Source: a virus
Length of the DNA stretch: 32,611 nucleotides
Strand: one strand, 5' to 3'
IMG/VR virus record: IMGVR_UViG_3300005613_000252
Location: 1 to 32,611 of that record
Of the stretch, positions 23,063 through 31,215 are shown one piece after another; positions within the stretch are counted from its first letter, which is position 1; each line of letters opens with the position of its first letter. Under the pieces are notes generated by a model that saw only the letters and a program-made list of their open reading frames with translations, had not been told where the DNA came from and made no database searches. The position numbers and the translations under genes were made by a program.

Positions 23063-23566
23063 ATGCTAACCTATAAAGAAGTTGAAAGACCTTGTGCATT
23101 TTGGGCTCATAAATATAAATCTAATAAATTTGAATTTAATGAACTCTTTAATGTAGCTTACTTAACCGCCATTAAACAAAAAACAGTTTTAACTTTACAA
23201 AAATCAATCCGAGGTGCGTTAATTAGATTCATGCAAAAGAGCCAAAGATTTACTTCTCAATGCAAACCTTTAGAAAATGATAATTTAAACTCAGGAGAAG
23301 AAAATAATCTAGCACTTTGTTCTGAAGAAAATAATTTAAAATCTTTGATAAATTCTGAGGAACTTGTAGCAATAATAGAAGAAGCTAACATTCAACAAAG
23401 TCAGGAATTTCTTGATATTTTGAACTTTATTTTTGTTGAAGATCTAACTCAAACAGAGATTGCACAAAAGTTTAATGTAACACCTCAAGCAATTTCGTAC
23501 CGCTACAACTCAATAATAAATTCTTTAAAAACTGTGAGTAAAAGGAGAATGCTGTGCCAAAAGTAG
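23063..23566 (+). CDS. Phage sigma-factor-like protein
   Basis: 167 aa. Residues 24-64 (FNELFNVAYLTAIKQ, then IRGALIRFMQK) resemble sigma70-family region 2. Residues 126-157 (VEDLTQTEIAQKFNVTPQAI) form a clear region-4-type helix-turn-helix. The linker is short and acidic. It would direct host RNA polymerase to phage promoters, and the TTTCAACG-type promoters are candidate targets. It overlaps the nuclease gene by 13 bp. Other DNA-binding regulators share this HTH, so the sigma call is moderate. Confidence 0.6.
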   Translation: MLTYKEVERPCAFWAHKYKSNKFEFNELFNVAYLTAIKQKTVLTLQKSIRGALIRFMQKSQRFTSQCKPLENDNLNSGEENNLALCSEENNLKSLINSEELVAIIEEANIQQSQEFLDILNFIFVEDLTQTEIAQKFNVTPQAISYRYNSIINSLKTVSKRRMLCQK

Positions 23567-24465
23567 ATAAAAAATTTAATATAAAGTATGTAGACCCAAG
23601 TGGTCTAAACAAATTTAATCGCTGTCCGTTTTCATATTATCTTAGTCGTCTTGAAGGTTACCGTGACCCAAAACGTAACACCATAGCTCTAGACTATGGA
23701 ACTTGTATGCACTCAGCTCTTCCTCACTGCTTTGATGGTGATACTGAAGAAGCTAAAGAAATATTCTGTAATAATTGGCAAGACTTCGGGCATGAAGGTC
23801 AAGATGATAAACGGAATATAGATAGAGCTTATGCTTCTTTAGAAGCTTTTGCTGAAAAACACAATCCTTTAGTTTGTCCGTTTGAAGTTGTAGAATTTGA
23901 ATCTCCTGACATTGTTCATAAAGGTAATATTGATAAAGGTGAGACACCATATCTTATAAACATAAACGGTTCTTTGCCTCTTGCCGGTAGAATTGATATG
24001 GTTGTAAGAATGAAAGGTTCTGAACAACTTTGGGCTTTGGACTTTAAAACTTCTGCTGAAATTAGTCCAAGATTCTGGAACGGATTTCATAGATCAACTC
24101 AAGCTCTAGCTTATACTTTGGCTCTATCAGTTCTTAGCGGTGAAAATTGTCAGGGACTTGTAGTTGAAGCTATACGAACTTCAAAGACTAATGCTGAAAG
24201 TGCAATGGGTTTGAACTTTATTCAGGCTCATAACTTAGAGACATTTGTAGAGTTTGCAAATAAGACTTCAGATGAAATAATGAAGTGTAATGAAGAACAA
24301 AATTGGCCTCAAAAGTGTTCAGGTTGTGCAACTTATTCTATGTTTGGTCAGCCTGGATATTATTGTGACTATAAGAAAGTTTGTGATAGTTGTGATTGGA
24401 AATCTGTGTTGAAGTATTTTAGTAAAGAAGAACCTTTCCATCCTTTTGAAATGAAGGAGATATAA
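23554..24465 (+). CDS. Cas4/RecB-type PD-(D/E)XK exonuclease
   Basis: 303 aa, GTG start after AAAGGAG. Family pattern: SGLNKFNRCPFSYYLSRL (15-32) with conserved C24; GTCMHSAL with H53; GRIDMVV with D148; ALDFKTS with D163 and K165; QALAY (183-187). A C-terminal cluster C255, C258, C271, C277, C280 together with C24 could hold an Fe-S cluster, as in Cas4 and AddB. It would resect DNA ends for recombination. Next to a Sak4-like ATPase and an SSB-like gene, so a recombination module is likely, not CRISPR. Confidence 0.82.
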   Translation: MPKVDKKFNIKYVDPSGLNKFNRCPFSYYLSRLEGYRDPKRNTIALDYGTCMHSALPHCFDGDTEEAKEIFCNNWQDFGHEGQDDKRNIDRAYASLEAFAEKHNPLVCPFEVVEFESPDIVHKGNIDKGETPYLININGSLPLAGRIDMVVRMKGSEQLWALDFKTSAEISPRFWNGFHRSTQALAYTLALSVLSGENCQGLVVEAIRTSKTNAESAMGLNFIQAHNLETFVEFANKTSDEIMKCNEEQNWPQKCSGCATYSMFGQPGYYCDYKKVCDSCDWKSVLKYFSKEEPFHPFEMKEI

Positions 24466-24469
24466 AAAT

Positions 24470-25339
24470 ATGAAAGCTAAAGACTTAAAAGAATTAAATC
24501 ATCCACCTAAAATTTTACTTCATGGAGACGCAGGTAATGGTAAGACTGGTCTTGTTTCTCAGCTCTCTAATGGCTATCTTATGGACATTGATGGAGGCAT
24601 GTTAACTGCTCTTAATCTTCAAGATAAATTTACAAAGTATCGACAAAATATAGAATTTGATACATTTAAAGATGAAAGTTTCAGAAATCCTCAAGGTTGG
24701 AATAAGTTCTATGCAAAACTTTTAAAGATTGCTGAACTTGTAAACAAAAACAAATGGGAATATGATGCTTTAGTTATTGATAGTATGACAGGTATTACTC
24801 AAATCATTAGACACTTTGTAATGTTTTCTAAAGAAGGTAACGCTCTTGCTGAGCCTAAGCGTGAGTACTGGGGCATGATGGTGAACTGTATGGAGTCTGT
24901 GTGTTCTATAATTATGACTTTAAAAGTTCCAGTTATTATTACTGCTCACGATTGTACTGTATATACGGAAGATAATAATGCTGAGTATAAAGTACTTAGT
25001 ATGACAAAGAATCACGGTGAGAAAATACCTTGGATGTTTGATGAGGTATGGCTTGCTCAGATAAAAAAGAAAGGAACTAAAAGATGTTTCACCCTTAGTG
25101 GAATTGGTACGGCTGCAAGAATTGCTAAAAGTAAAATGAACCTAGGTAAAGATGTAAATCATACTGAAATTGGATTGCCAGGAATTTTTAACCTAATTGG
25201 TTATAAGTATGATTTTGAAAAACCTTGGAAAGATTCTACACTTAAAGCCGAAACTTCTGGAGTGCAAAGTTCTCCAGAACAAGAAAGAAAAACAGAAATA
25301 ATCAAACCAAGTTCAGCAAACAATTTGCTGGCGAAATAG
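24470..25339 (+). CDS. Sak4-like RecA-fold ATPase / recombinase
   Basis: 289 aa. Walker A HGDAGNGKT at 18-26, Walker B YDALVIDS at about 98-105, and a sensor-type strand VPVIITAHD. The N-terminal pattern KILLHGDAGNGKTGL with YLMDIDGGM matches the phage AAA_24/Sak4 group, which anneals or pairs single-stranded DNA with its SSB. The C-terminal 40 residues are probably disordered (SSPEQERKTEIIKPSSANNL) and may bind the SSB-like protein encoded next. Confidence 0.78.
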   Translation: MKAKDLKELNHPPKILLHGDAGNGKTGLVSQLSNGYLMDIDGGMLTALNLQDKFTKYRQNIEFDTFKDESFRNPQGWNKFYAKLLKIAELVNKNKWEYDALVIDSMTGITQIIRHFVMFSKEGNALAEPKREYWGMMVNCMESVCSIIMTLKVPVIITAHDCTVYTEDNNAEYKVLSMTKNHGEKIPWMFDEVWLAQIKKKGTKRCFTLSGIGTAARIAKSKMNLGKDVNHTEIGLPGIFNLIGYKYDFEKPWKDSTLKAETSGVQSSPEQERKTEIIKPSSANNLLAK

Positions 25340-25370
25340 TTTTTAATTTAGAAAGTAAAGGAAAAAAGTT

Positions 25371-25835
25371 ATGGCATTAGTAAACATTGATACCGCCAAT
25401 GAAGAACTGTTGAAGAAACCTACATACACTCCTGCTCCGGCTGGAATTTATGAGTTCGCAGTTAGTAGTAATAAGATTCCAATTACTAAGTCTAAGAGTA
25501 GTGGTAATCCTATGATTGTTGTTGAGTCTAGATGTATTTCTGATTCACCTTATACTGGCGATGATGGATCTGAAAAGAATGCAAAAGGTTTAAAGTTTAA
25601 AGAATATTTTGTACTTGATGATGATTCTGCCTGGAAACTTGCACAGTTCTGTAAGGCTTGTGGAGTTGAATCTGATGGTGGTCAACTTGACACTGACGAT
25701 TTCTTGGGTTGCGAATTTACTGCGAAACTTAAGATCGGAACTTATCAGAAAGAAGAAGTAGATGAAGATGGGATTCCTCAGCAGGTAACAAAGTTCAAGA
25801 ATGAGATCGAAGAATATTTGTGGGAAACTGTTTAA
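25371..25835 (+). CDS. SSB-like protein (DUF669 type)
   Basis: 154 aa, beta-rich N-terminus (PAPAGIYEFAVSSNKIPITK), a central KFKEYFVLDDDSAWKLAQFC, and an acidic C-terminus. This is the pattern of phage DUF669-like proteins, which act as OB-fold single-strand binding proteins and usually follow Sak4-like genes. It ends in EEYLWETV. ATG follows AAAGGAA. The family call comes from context and segment resemblance. Confidence 0.65.
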   Translation: MALVNIDTANEELLKKPTYTPAPAGIYEFAVSSNKIPITKSKSSGNPMIVVESRCISDSPYTGDDGSEKNAKGLKFKEYFVLDDDSAWKLAQFCKACGVESDGGQLDTDDFLGCEFTAKLKIGTYQKEEVDEDGIPQQVTKFKNEIEEYLWETV

Positions 25836-25846
25836 TTTTGTTTATT

Positions 25847-25949
25847 ATTCACGGTTTAGAGAAAGTGATCTGATATATACTCTATTCAACACGCTATGTG
25901 GGCAGATCTGTGACAAGTCAACCTCGCTATGGGCGGAACGTGAATTTTT
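25847..25949 (+). ncRNA. Possible structured RNA
   Basis: ATTCACG (25847-25853) pairs with CGTGAAT (25939-25945), which runs into a T5 tract. Inside are TAGAG/CTCTA, the palindrome CAGATCTG, and an imperfect direct repeat CGCTATGTGGGC / CGCTATGGGC. Outer stem plus T-tract and no credible ORF suggest an RNA or an attenuator between the SSB-like gene and the tRNA-like gene. No known RNA family recognised. Confidence 0.4.
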
Positions 25950-26045
25950 ATTAGTCCTCCTTATGATTTTCTATCCGCGAATAGAGTTCTGATTAAGGGT
26001 AGGTATAGAAGCTTAACGCGTCAGCTTCGATTTAAAACCTGGGAT

Positions 26046-26117
26046 GCTGCTATAGTGTAACGGCTAACACGCTAGCTAATGGAGCTAGTAATATAGGTTC
26101 GAATCCTGTTGGCAGTC
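26046..26117 (+). tRNA. tRNA-like gene, isotype unresolved
   Basis: Cloverleaf: acceptor GCTGCTA / TGGCAGT (G-U at both ends of the stem region), D arm GTGT-AACGGCTA-ACAC, anticodon stem CTAGC / GCTAG, four-base variable loop, T arm ATAGG-TTCGAAT-CCTGT. No CCA is encoded. The anticodon loop TAATGGA lacks the usual T33 and would give ATG at 34-36, an improbable His anticodon. It could be a tRNA-derived RNA, a decoy or a degraded tRNA rather than a working decoder. Confidence 0.65.
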
Positions 26118-26153
26118 TTAACTTTATTATTTAATTTAGAAAGAAGGTAAACT

Positions 26154-26546
26154 GTGAAATATTGTGACGATAAAGAAATTGAAAATCAAATCTGTGAAAA
26201 GAAGTTTGAACGGAATCAAGCTCAGATAGTTCCTATGGGTTCAGGTGGTGCTCCAATCTATGACTATGAAGTTTATAATGAAGAACTTCAAATTTGGAAA
26301 GGTAAACTTGTCATACCTCCAGGCTCAGGTGCTCCTGAAATAGTTTACTTTAGTCGAAAGTATCAACCTAAAATTAATGAACTAGATGCAATTTTTACAG
26401 AGATTGAAATTCTTGATACAGAACTTCTCGGTGTTCCTTTCATTATGGTTCCTAAAGAAAAAATGCTATTCGGATATTTCAGAGCTCCTGGTGAAGGTAT
26501 TGTTATTCCTTCTAAACCTAGAATTTCTCGACCTCATAGACAATAA
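26154..26546 (+). CDS. Hypothetical protein, 130 aa
   Basis: GTG start after AGAAGGT. Gly/Pro-rich loops repeat a theme (PMGSGGAPIYDYEVYNEELQ and PPGSGAPEIVYF), suggesting two related strands or loops. Probably beta-rich. C-terminus basic. No known family; lies between recombination and methylation genes. Confidence 0.6.
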   Translation: MKYCDDKEIENQICEKKFERNQAQIVPMGSGGAPIYDYEVYNEELQIWKGKLVIPPGSGAPEIVYFSRKYQPKINELDAIFTEIEILDTELLGVPFIMVPKEKMLFGYFRAPGEGIVIPSKPRISRPHRQ

Positions 26547-26567
26547 TTTTAAAGAAAGAAAAATAAA

Positions 26568-26888
26568 GTGGCTTCTATCAATCTAGAACAATCACATAAA
26601 ACTGTTTGCAAATACTGTGGACTGACTAAGAAGTCATTAGTCCCTGACAACTTTGTTTGCGGATCTTGTAAAAAGTTCTGCGAGCAGCAGTTGTCTGGGG
26701 CAGAGTTGAAAGAAAGAGATTATGAAGTTTCTATTATGATAGCTCACATGGCATGTAGTCCGTTATCAGAAACAGAACAGCAATTTATTTTAAAGATGTA
26801 TAAGAAATCTGTAGCGGCTCATGAAAGTGTTTCTAATGAACAATATTTAGCTGTAAAAAGAATCTTAAAGAAAGGAAATCTTAAGTGA
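26568..26888 (+). CDS. Zinc-finger protein, 106 aa
   Basis: GTG start. C14-x2-C17 and C31-x2-C34 (VCKYCGL; VCGSCKKFC) form one treble-clef-like or ribbon zinc site. The C-terminal 65 residues are helical. The stop overlaps the start of the methyltransferase fusion as GTGA, indicating coupled translation. Confidence 0.65.
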   Translation: MASINLEQSHKTVCKYCGLTKKSLVPDNFVCGSCKKFCEQQLSGAELKERDYEVSIMIAHMACSPLSETEQQFILKMYKKSVAAHESVSNEQYLAVKRILKKGNLK

Positions 26889-28183
26889 AAATAAATATAG
26901 CGGAAATTTTAATTGAAGATAGAGATCGAACTGAATTTGGAAATATAGAAGCTCTAGCTTTTGGTATAAAGAAACACGGACAAATAGCTCCGATTGTTGT
27001 TTCAAAATTAGATCCTCTTAAACCTGCTCCGAATGGAAAAGTGTATCGACTTATAGCTGGTGAAAGACGAACTAGAGCTTGTCTATTCAATGGAAGTTCT
27101 CAAATTGAAGCGATTTTATGGGAAGATTCTGACGAACTTGTTCATGCTGAAATAGAACTTGAAGAGAATATGAATAGAAAAGATCTGACTTGGCAGGAAC
27201 AAGTTAAAGCAGTTGCTAAGTTAGATGAAATTAAAAGAAAAAAGTATGGCGATAGTCAAAGTGGTGATACCTATGGTCAAGCTTGGGGACTACAGGACAC
27301 AGCTACATCTCTTGGAGTTTCAGTTGGCATGGCTAGTCAAGATATTCAATTGGCTAAAGATCTAGAATCTATGCCTGTCATTGCTGCCCAAGTTTCTAAT
27401 CTTCCAAAGACTGCTGCTAGGAAAGTTATTAAGCAAGCTAAAGAAAAGAAACTGTTAGAGAAACAAATTGAGAATAAAGAACTTGATTTAAATCCGTCTA
27501 TTCTTCTTGGAAACTGTTGTGATTTAGTTAAGGATTTAGAAGATAAAAGTGTTGATCTGTGGATTACAGACCCTCCTTTTGCAGTCAAGAAAATCAGTGA
27601 TGCTGCAGAACAGTATGGTTATAACGAGACAAAAACTAATGTTGGGGATGAAGATATTATGCGGGCTACTTATAATATTCTCATTCCTGAAATGTTTAGA
27701 GCTCTTAAACCAGGAGCTCACGTATACATGTTCTATGGTTCAGCTTGGCATACCGAACTATTATCAATGCTTAGGATAGCTGGATTTGAGATGGACGATA
27801 TTCCGCTTATTTGGGATAAAACTAGAGCATCAGTAATGCCAAGAGATTTTCATTATAGTAGCAGTTATGAACCAATCCTCTTCGGAATGAAACCTCCAAG
27901 AACTAGACCTCTAAAGAAGCCAGTTAAAAATATTTTAACTTTTCCAGCTATAGCCGGTCAGAAAAGAGTTCATCCACTACAACGTCCCGAAGAACTTCTT
28001 AATCTGTTAATAGAAAATAGTTCTCTCCCTGGCCAAGTTGTAGTAGATACTTTTGCAGGTTCAGGTTCAACTATTATGTCAGCTATGAAGTTAAAAAGAA
28101 AAGGTATCGGATTTGAAATTGATGAAGGTAACTTTATAAGAATTCAAGAATGGTTTAGTAAGGAATTGAATAATGCTACTTGA
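26885..28183 (+). CDS. ParB-like domain fused to a DNA methyltransferase
   Basis: 432 aa, GTG start. Residues 1-125 are ParB/Srx-like: HGQIAPIVV (31-39), LIAGERRTRA (56-65), then a helical segment LTWQEQVKAVAKLDEI. A ParB-type HTH follows (DTATSLGVSVGMASQDIQLA, 138-157). Residues 200-430 are an amino-methyltransferase with motif IV DPPF (229-232) before motif I DTFAGSGS (388-395) and GFEID (409-413), the beta-class order for N6-adenine or N4-cytosine. The ParB half probably provides DNA binding. It may protect phage DNA from restriction; no cognate nuclease is seen. Confidence 0.85.
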   Translation: MKINIAEILIEDRDRTEFGNIEALAFGIKKHGQIAPIVVSKLDPLKPAPNGKVYRLIAGERRTRACLFNGSSQIEAILWEDSDELVHAEIELEENMNRKDLTWQEQVKAVAKLDEIKRKKYGDSQSGDTYGQAWGLQDTATSLGVSVGMASQDIQLAKDLESMPVIAAQVSNLPKTAARKVIKQAKEKKLLEKQIENKELDLNPSILLGNCCDLVKDLEDKSVDLWITDPPFAVKKISDAAEQYGYNETKTNVGDEDIMRATYNILIPEMFRALKPGAHVYMFYGSAWHTELLSMLRIAGFEMDDIPLIWDKTRASVMPRDFHYSSSYEPILFGMKPPRTRPLKKPVKNILTFPAIAGQKRVHPLQRPEELLNLLIENSSLPGQVVVDTFAGSGSTIMSAMKLKRKGIGFEIDEGNFIRIQEWFSKELNNAT

Positions 28184-28532
28184 TAAGAAAATCTATTTAG
28201 CTACTCCTTACTCTCATAAATATAAAGCAATTAGAATTCTCAGATTTAAACAAGTTTCGGAAACAGCTATCAAACTGATGAAAGAAGGACACTTAGTTTA
28301 TAGTCCAATAACTTCATCTCATCCACTTTGTGAAATAGATGAAAGTTTAGATTTAGATTTTAATTATTGGAGAAATTTAGATATTAGTTTTATAGAATGG
28401 TGTGATGTTCTGGTTGTGTTAAAGTTAGATGGTTGGGAAGATAGTTACGGGATTAAAGAAGAAATTAAAATAGCTAAAAGTTTGGGTAAAGAAGTTGTTT
28501 ATCTGGATTATGAATATCCTAAGAAAGGTTAA
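28173..28532 (+). CDS. DUF1937 / nucleoside-deoxyribosyltransferase-like protein
   Basis: 119 aa. IYLATPYSH at 7-15, then RFKQVSETAIKLMKEGHLVY and SPITSSHPL (41-52) and WCDVLVVLKLDGWEDSYGI, the pattern of DUF1937 and the wider 2-deoxyribosyltransferase-like fold. It may act on nucleotides or a modified base, but the family's activity is not established. It overlaps the methyltransferase gene by 11 bp and ends KKG, encoding the next ribosome binding site. Confidence 0.75.
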   Translation: MLLDKKIYLATPYSHKYKAIRILRFKQVSETAIKLMKEGHLVYSPITSSHPLCEIDESLDLDFNYWRNLDISFIEWCDVLVVLKLDGWEDSYGIKEEIKIAKSLGKEVVYLDYEYPKKG

Positions 28533-28534
28533 TT

Positions 28535-30937
28535 ATGTCTGTATCTGATATAGGTCCTCCAGACTCTAAGATCATGATAGTATCTGATGCTCCTGGAGAT
28601 AATGAAATGAGCCGAGGCATCCCGTTTGTAGGTCAAGGCGGGAAGCTTCTCAAACATATGCTTCAACATGTTGGGATTGAGTTTAAAGATTGCTATTGCA
28701 CTTATGTAGTTGACACTCAAGCTCCTGGAAAAAGGTTTGCAAATTTTTATGAAGATTCTAAATGTCATACACCTACAGATTTACTTCAAGCTTCTTGGGA
28801 AAAATTACGAAATAAAGTAGATCAAATAAATCCTAACATTGTTATAGCTCTTGGTGCGGAATCTTTACGAGCTTTAACTAATAGAAGAGGGATAGATAGT
28901 TATAGAGGCATGGTTGAGTTTTACAAAGAAACTAAAATCATTGCTACATATCACCCATCTTCTATATTAAAGAAATATGATTTCCATGTAATAGCTGAGT
29001 TAGATCTTGCTAAAGCAAAGAAGGAAAGTAAGAACAAAAAACATATTGTTCCGGCTATAGATTTCTGTCTCAAACCTAACATTACTCAGGTTATAGAATG
29101 GTTAGATGAAATTCAAGATGGTGATCGAATTTCTTTTGACCTTGAAACTATTGGTGATGATATTAGATGTATGGGTATAGCTAGAAATGATACAACGAAG
29201 TTAGTTAAAAAAGCAATAGTAATTCCGTTCATTCAATTTCCTAGCTCCACTATGGTAGTACCAGGGTCTTCAAATCTGATCTCCATAGATTCACATAGCA
29301 AAGTTATGGAGTCTTACTGGTCAGCAGAACAAGAAGTTTTAATTCTGCAGAAACTTTCCAAAGTTTTTGATAACTTTCAAGTTCAAGTTGTCGGCCAGAA
29401 CTCCATTAACTTTGATCAGCCGAGAGTAGAAAAACATTTTGGAATCTATATAGCAAATCATTATATGGATACTATGCACGCCCATCACTGTTGTTATTTA
29501 GAATTTCCAAAATCTCTTAACTTCTTAACTTCTATCTACACAGATTACCAAAACTATTGGTCAGATAAAGTGACTGATAATGATATGTCTGAGTGGAAGT
29601 ATTGTGCTATGGACTGTATTGTTACTTTAGATTCTAGTTATAAATTAGATTCTGAATTAAATAGCGGGACGAAGCAGGCAAATATTTACTTCAACCACAT
29701 GCACAAGATGGCGATGGCTTTGTCTCGAGCTCAGCAACTTGGTATTTTAATTGATACAGATTTAAGAAGTCAAATGTCTAAAGAAGCTTTAGCTGAACTT
29801 GAAATTTTAAATAAAAGAGTTAGTGACGTTGCTTCTAAACTTTCTGGTAAAGAAGAAAATATAAATATCAATAGTCCAAAGCAGATTAAGAAATTAGTCT
29901 ATGAAGATCTCGGATTCCCCGTTCAGAAGAATAAATTAAAGAAGCCTACTGTTGATGAAGTTGCTATGAAGAATTTACTTTCACGTTATCCAGATGAAAC
30001 TATTTTGAAAGATATAGTTAGTTATAGAAAACTTAGAACTCTTAATTCTACTTTCTTAGAAGCATCTCTAGACACTGATGGTTATATGAGAACTAATTGG
30101 AATGCTAGTGGAACGAAAAGTGGTAGAATTAGTTCTGGTAAAAATAAGATAACTGGTAAAGGTATGAACATGCAGAACATACCAAAGAAAATCAGAAATC
30201 TTTACATTGCAGAAACTGGATTCTCTGTAGTTCGTGGTGACCTATCTCAAGCCGAAACTATGGTGGTTGCTGATATTCTATACCGCTGTGGAGATCCGAC
30301 ATTGAGAAAGAAGTATCAAGAAAATCCGAACTTTGATATTCATACTTGGATGATGGACATGATTAACTTCCACACTAAAGGTTCAGTTAAAGCTGATAGA
30401 CAGATGGGAAAGCTTGCTAATCATAGTGGTAACTATATGGCAGGGCCAGGAGTTCTTGTAAACAAAGCTATGAAGTTTGATATTCCAGGAATCAATTATC
30501 ATGTAGCAAAAAAGATTCTTGAAGCTCGACATAAAGCAATTCCAGGTCTGAAAGTTTGGTGGAAAGAAGTAGAAAAAATTCTCAATCAGTGTAGATGTAT
30601 ATCAACTTGTCTGGGTCGAACAAGACAATTCTTTGGTCGTCTTGACAACACAACTCTCAGAGACGCAGTTTCTTTTGAACCTCAATCTATAGTTGGTGAT
30701 GTGAATAATAAAATCTTCTGGCGAATGTGTTATTATTTTAGAGATACTCCAGCAAAAGTCTTAATTCAGGTTCATGATGAAGTTGGAACTATTTGTCCTG
30801 ACAACATGGTTGAAGATGTGATAGATGCTCACCGAAGATTTGCTAATATTCCGTTAGAAATAATTCATAATAAACCTTTAGTAATTCCAGTCGATATGGA
30901 AGTTGGAAAAAACTGGAAAGATTGTGAGGCAGTATGA
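28535..30937 (+). CDS. polA-like: UDG-like domain fused to family A DNA polymerase
   Basis: 800 aa. Residues 1-165 resemble a family-4 type uracil-DNA glycosylase: SDAPGDNE (17-24), PFVGQGGKLL (30-39), IVIALGAESL (102-111) and TYHPSSIL (138-145). The usual Asn in the TNVV motif is Tyr (CTYVVD), and no Cys cluster is present. The 3'-5' exonuclease has FDLETIG (201-207), NSINFD (289-294) and YCAMDCIVTLD (356-366). Polymerase motifs: A DLSQAE (569-574), B R622/K626/Y634, C VHDEV (746-750). It is the probable replicative polymerase. The position equivalent to Pol I Phe762 is His630. Confidence 0.92.
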   Translation: MSVSDIGPPDSKIMIVSDAPGDNEMSRGIPFVGQGGKLLKHMLQHVGIEFKDCYCTYVVDTQAPGKRFANFYEDSKCHTPTDLLQASWEKLRNKVDQINPNIVIALGAESLRALTNRRGIDSYRGMVEFYKETKIIATYHPSSILKKYDFHVIAELDLAKAKKESKNKKHIVPAIDFCLKPNITQVIEWLDEIQDGDRISFDLETIGDDIRCMGIARNDTTKLVKKAIVIPFIQFPSSTMVVPGSSNLISIDSHSKVMESYWSAEQEVLILQKLSKVFDNFQVQVVGQNSINFDQPRVEKHFGIYIANHYMDTMHAHHCCYLEFPKSLNFLTSIYTDYQNYWSDKVTDNDMSEWKYCAMDCIVTLDSSYKLDSELNSGTKQANIYFNHMHKMAMALSRAQQLGILIDTDLRSQMSKEALAELEILNKRVSDVASKLSGKEENININSPKQIKKLVYEDLGFPVQKNKLKKPTVDEVAMKNLLSRYPDETILKDIVSYRKLRTLNSTFLEASLDTDGYMRTNWNASGTKSGRISSGKNKITGKGMNMQNIPKKIRNLYIAETGFSVVRGDLSQAETMVVADILYRCGDPTLRKKYQENPNFDIHTWMMDMINFHTKGSVKADRQMGKLANHSGNYMAGPGVLVNKAMKFDIPGINYHVAKKILEARHKAIPGLKVWWKEVEKILNQCRCISTCLGRTRQFFGRLDNTTLRDAVSFEPQSIVGDVNNKIFWRMCYYFRDTPAKVLIQVHDEVGTICPDNMVEDVIDAHRRFANIPLEIIHNKPLVIPVDMEVGKNWKDCEAV

Positions 30938-31215
30938 CTATAGAAGAACTGAATGATACAGTTTATAAATTTAGTAAATATTATAGTTCAGAAATTTGTA
31001 AGCATATAGTTTTTAGAAACTTTAATGTTGTATGTGTTAGATCTGTTAAAGACTTAAAAATCTCTTGTCCTTTAATAGTTACACAAACAGAATTAGAAAA
31101 TAATAATTCTGATAAAGTTGAGCAATTTTTAAAGATGAGACTAATAGATAATCTTTATAATATGCGAGAATCTCTAAATGATGAGATTTGTAAATTAGAA
31201 AGAATAGAATTATGA
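30934..31215 (+). CDS. Hypothetical protein, 93 aa
   Basis: Small alpha/beta protein (KHIVFRNFNVVCVRSVKDLK) with ATGA overlaps at both ends, joining the polymerase and MazG genes in one translational unit. No recognised motif. May assist nucleotide metabolism or replication by context only. Confidence 0.65.
   Translation: MTIEELNDTVYKFSKYYSSEICKHIVFRNFNVVCVRSVKDLKISCPLIVTQTELENNNSDKVEQFLKMRLIDNLYNMRESLNDEICKLERIEL

Noticed and set aside
23554-24465. Cas4-type gene as part of a CRISPR system
   Set aside because: No repeat-spacer array or other cas gene is present; Sak4 and SSB neighbours fit phage recombination.
25850-25945. A second tRNA upstream of the tRNA-like gene
   Set aside because: No TTCGA-type T arm or D arm could be fitted to the pairings.
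25801-25992. 63-codon rightward ORF after the SSB-like gene
   Set aside because: It overlaps the SSB gene in another frame, has no ribosome site, and its region is better explained by RNA structure.
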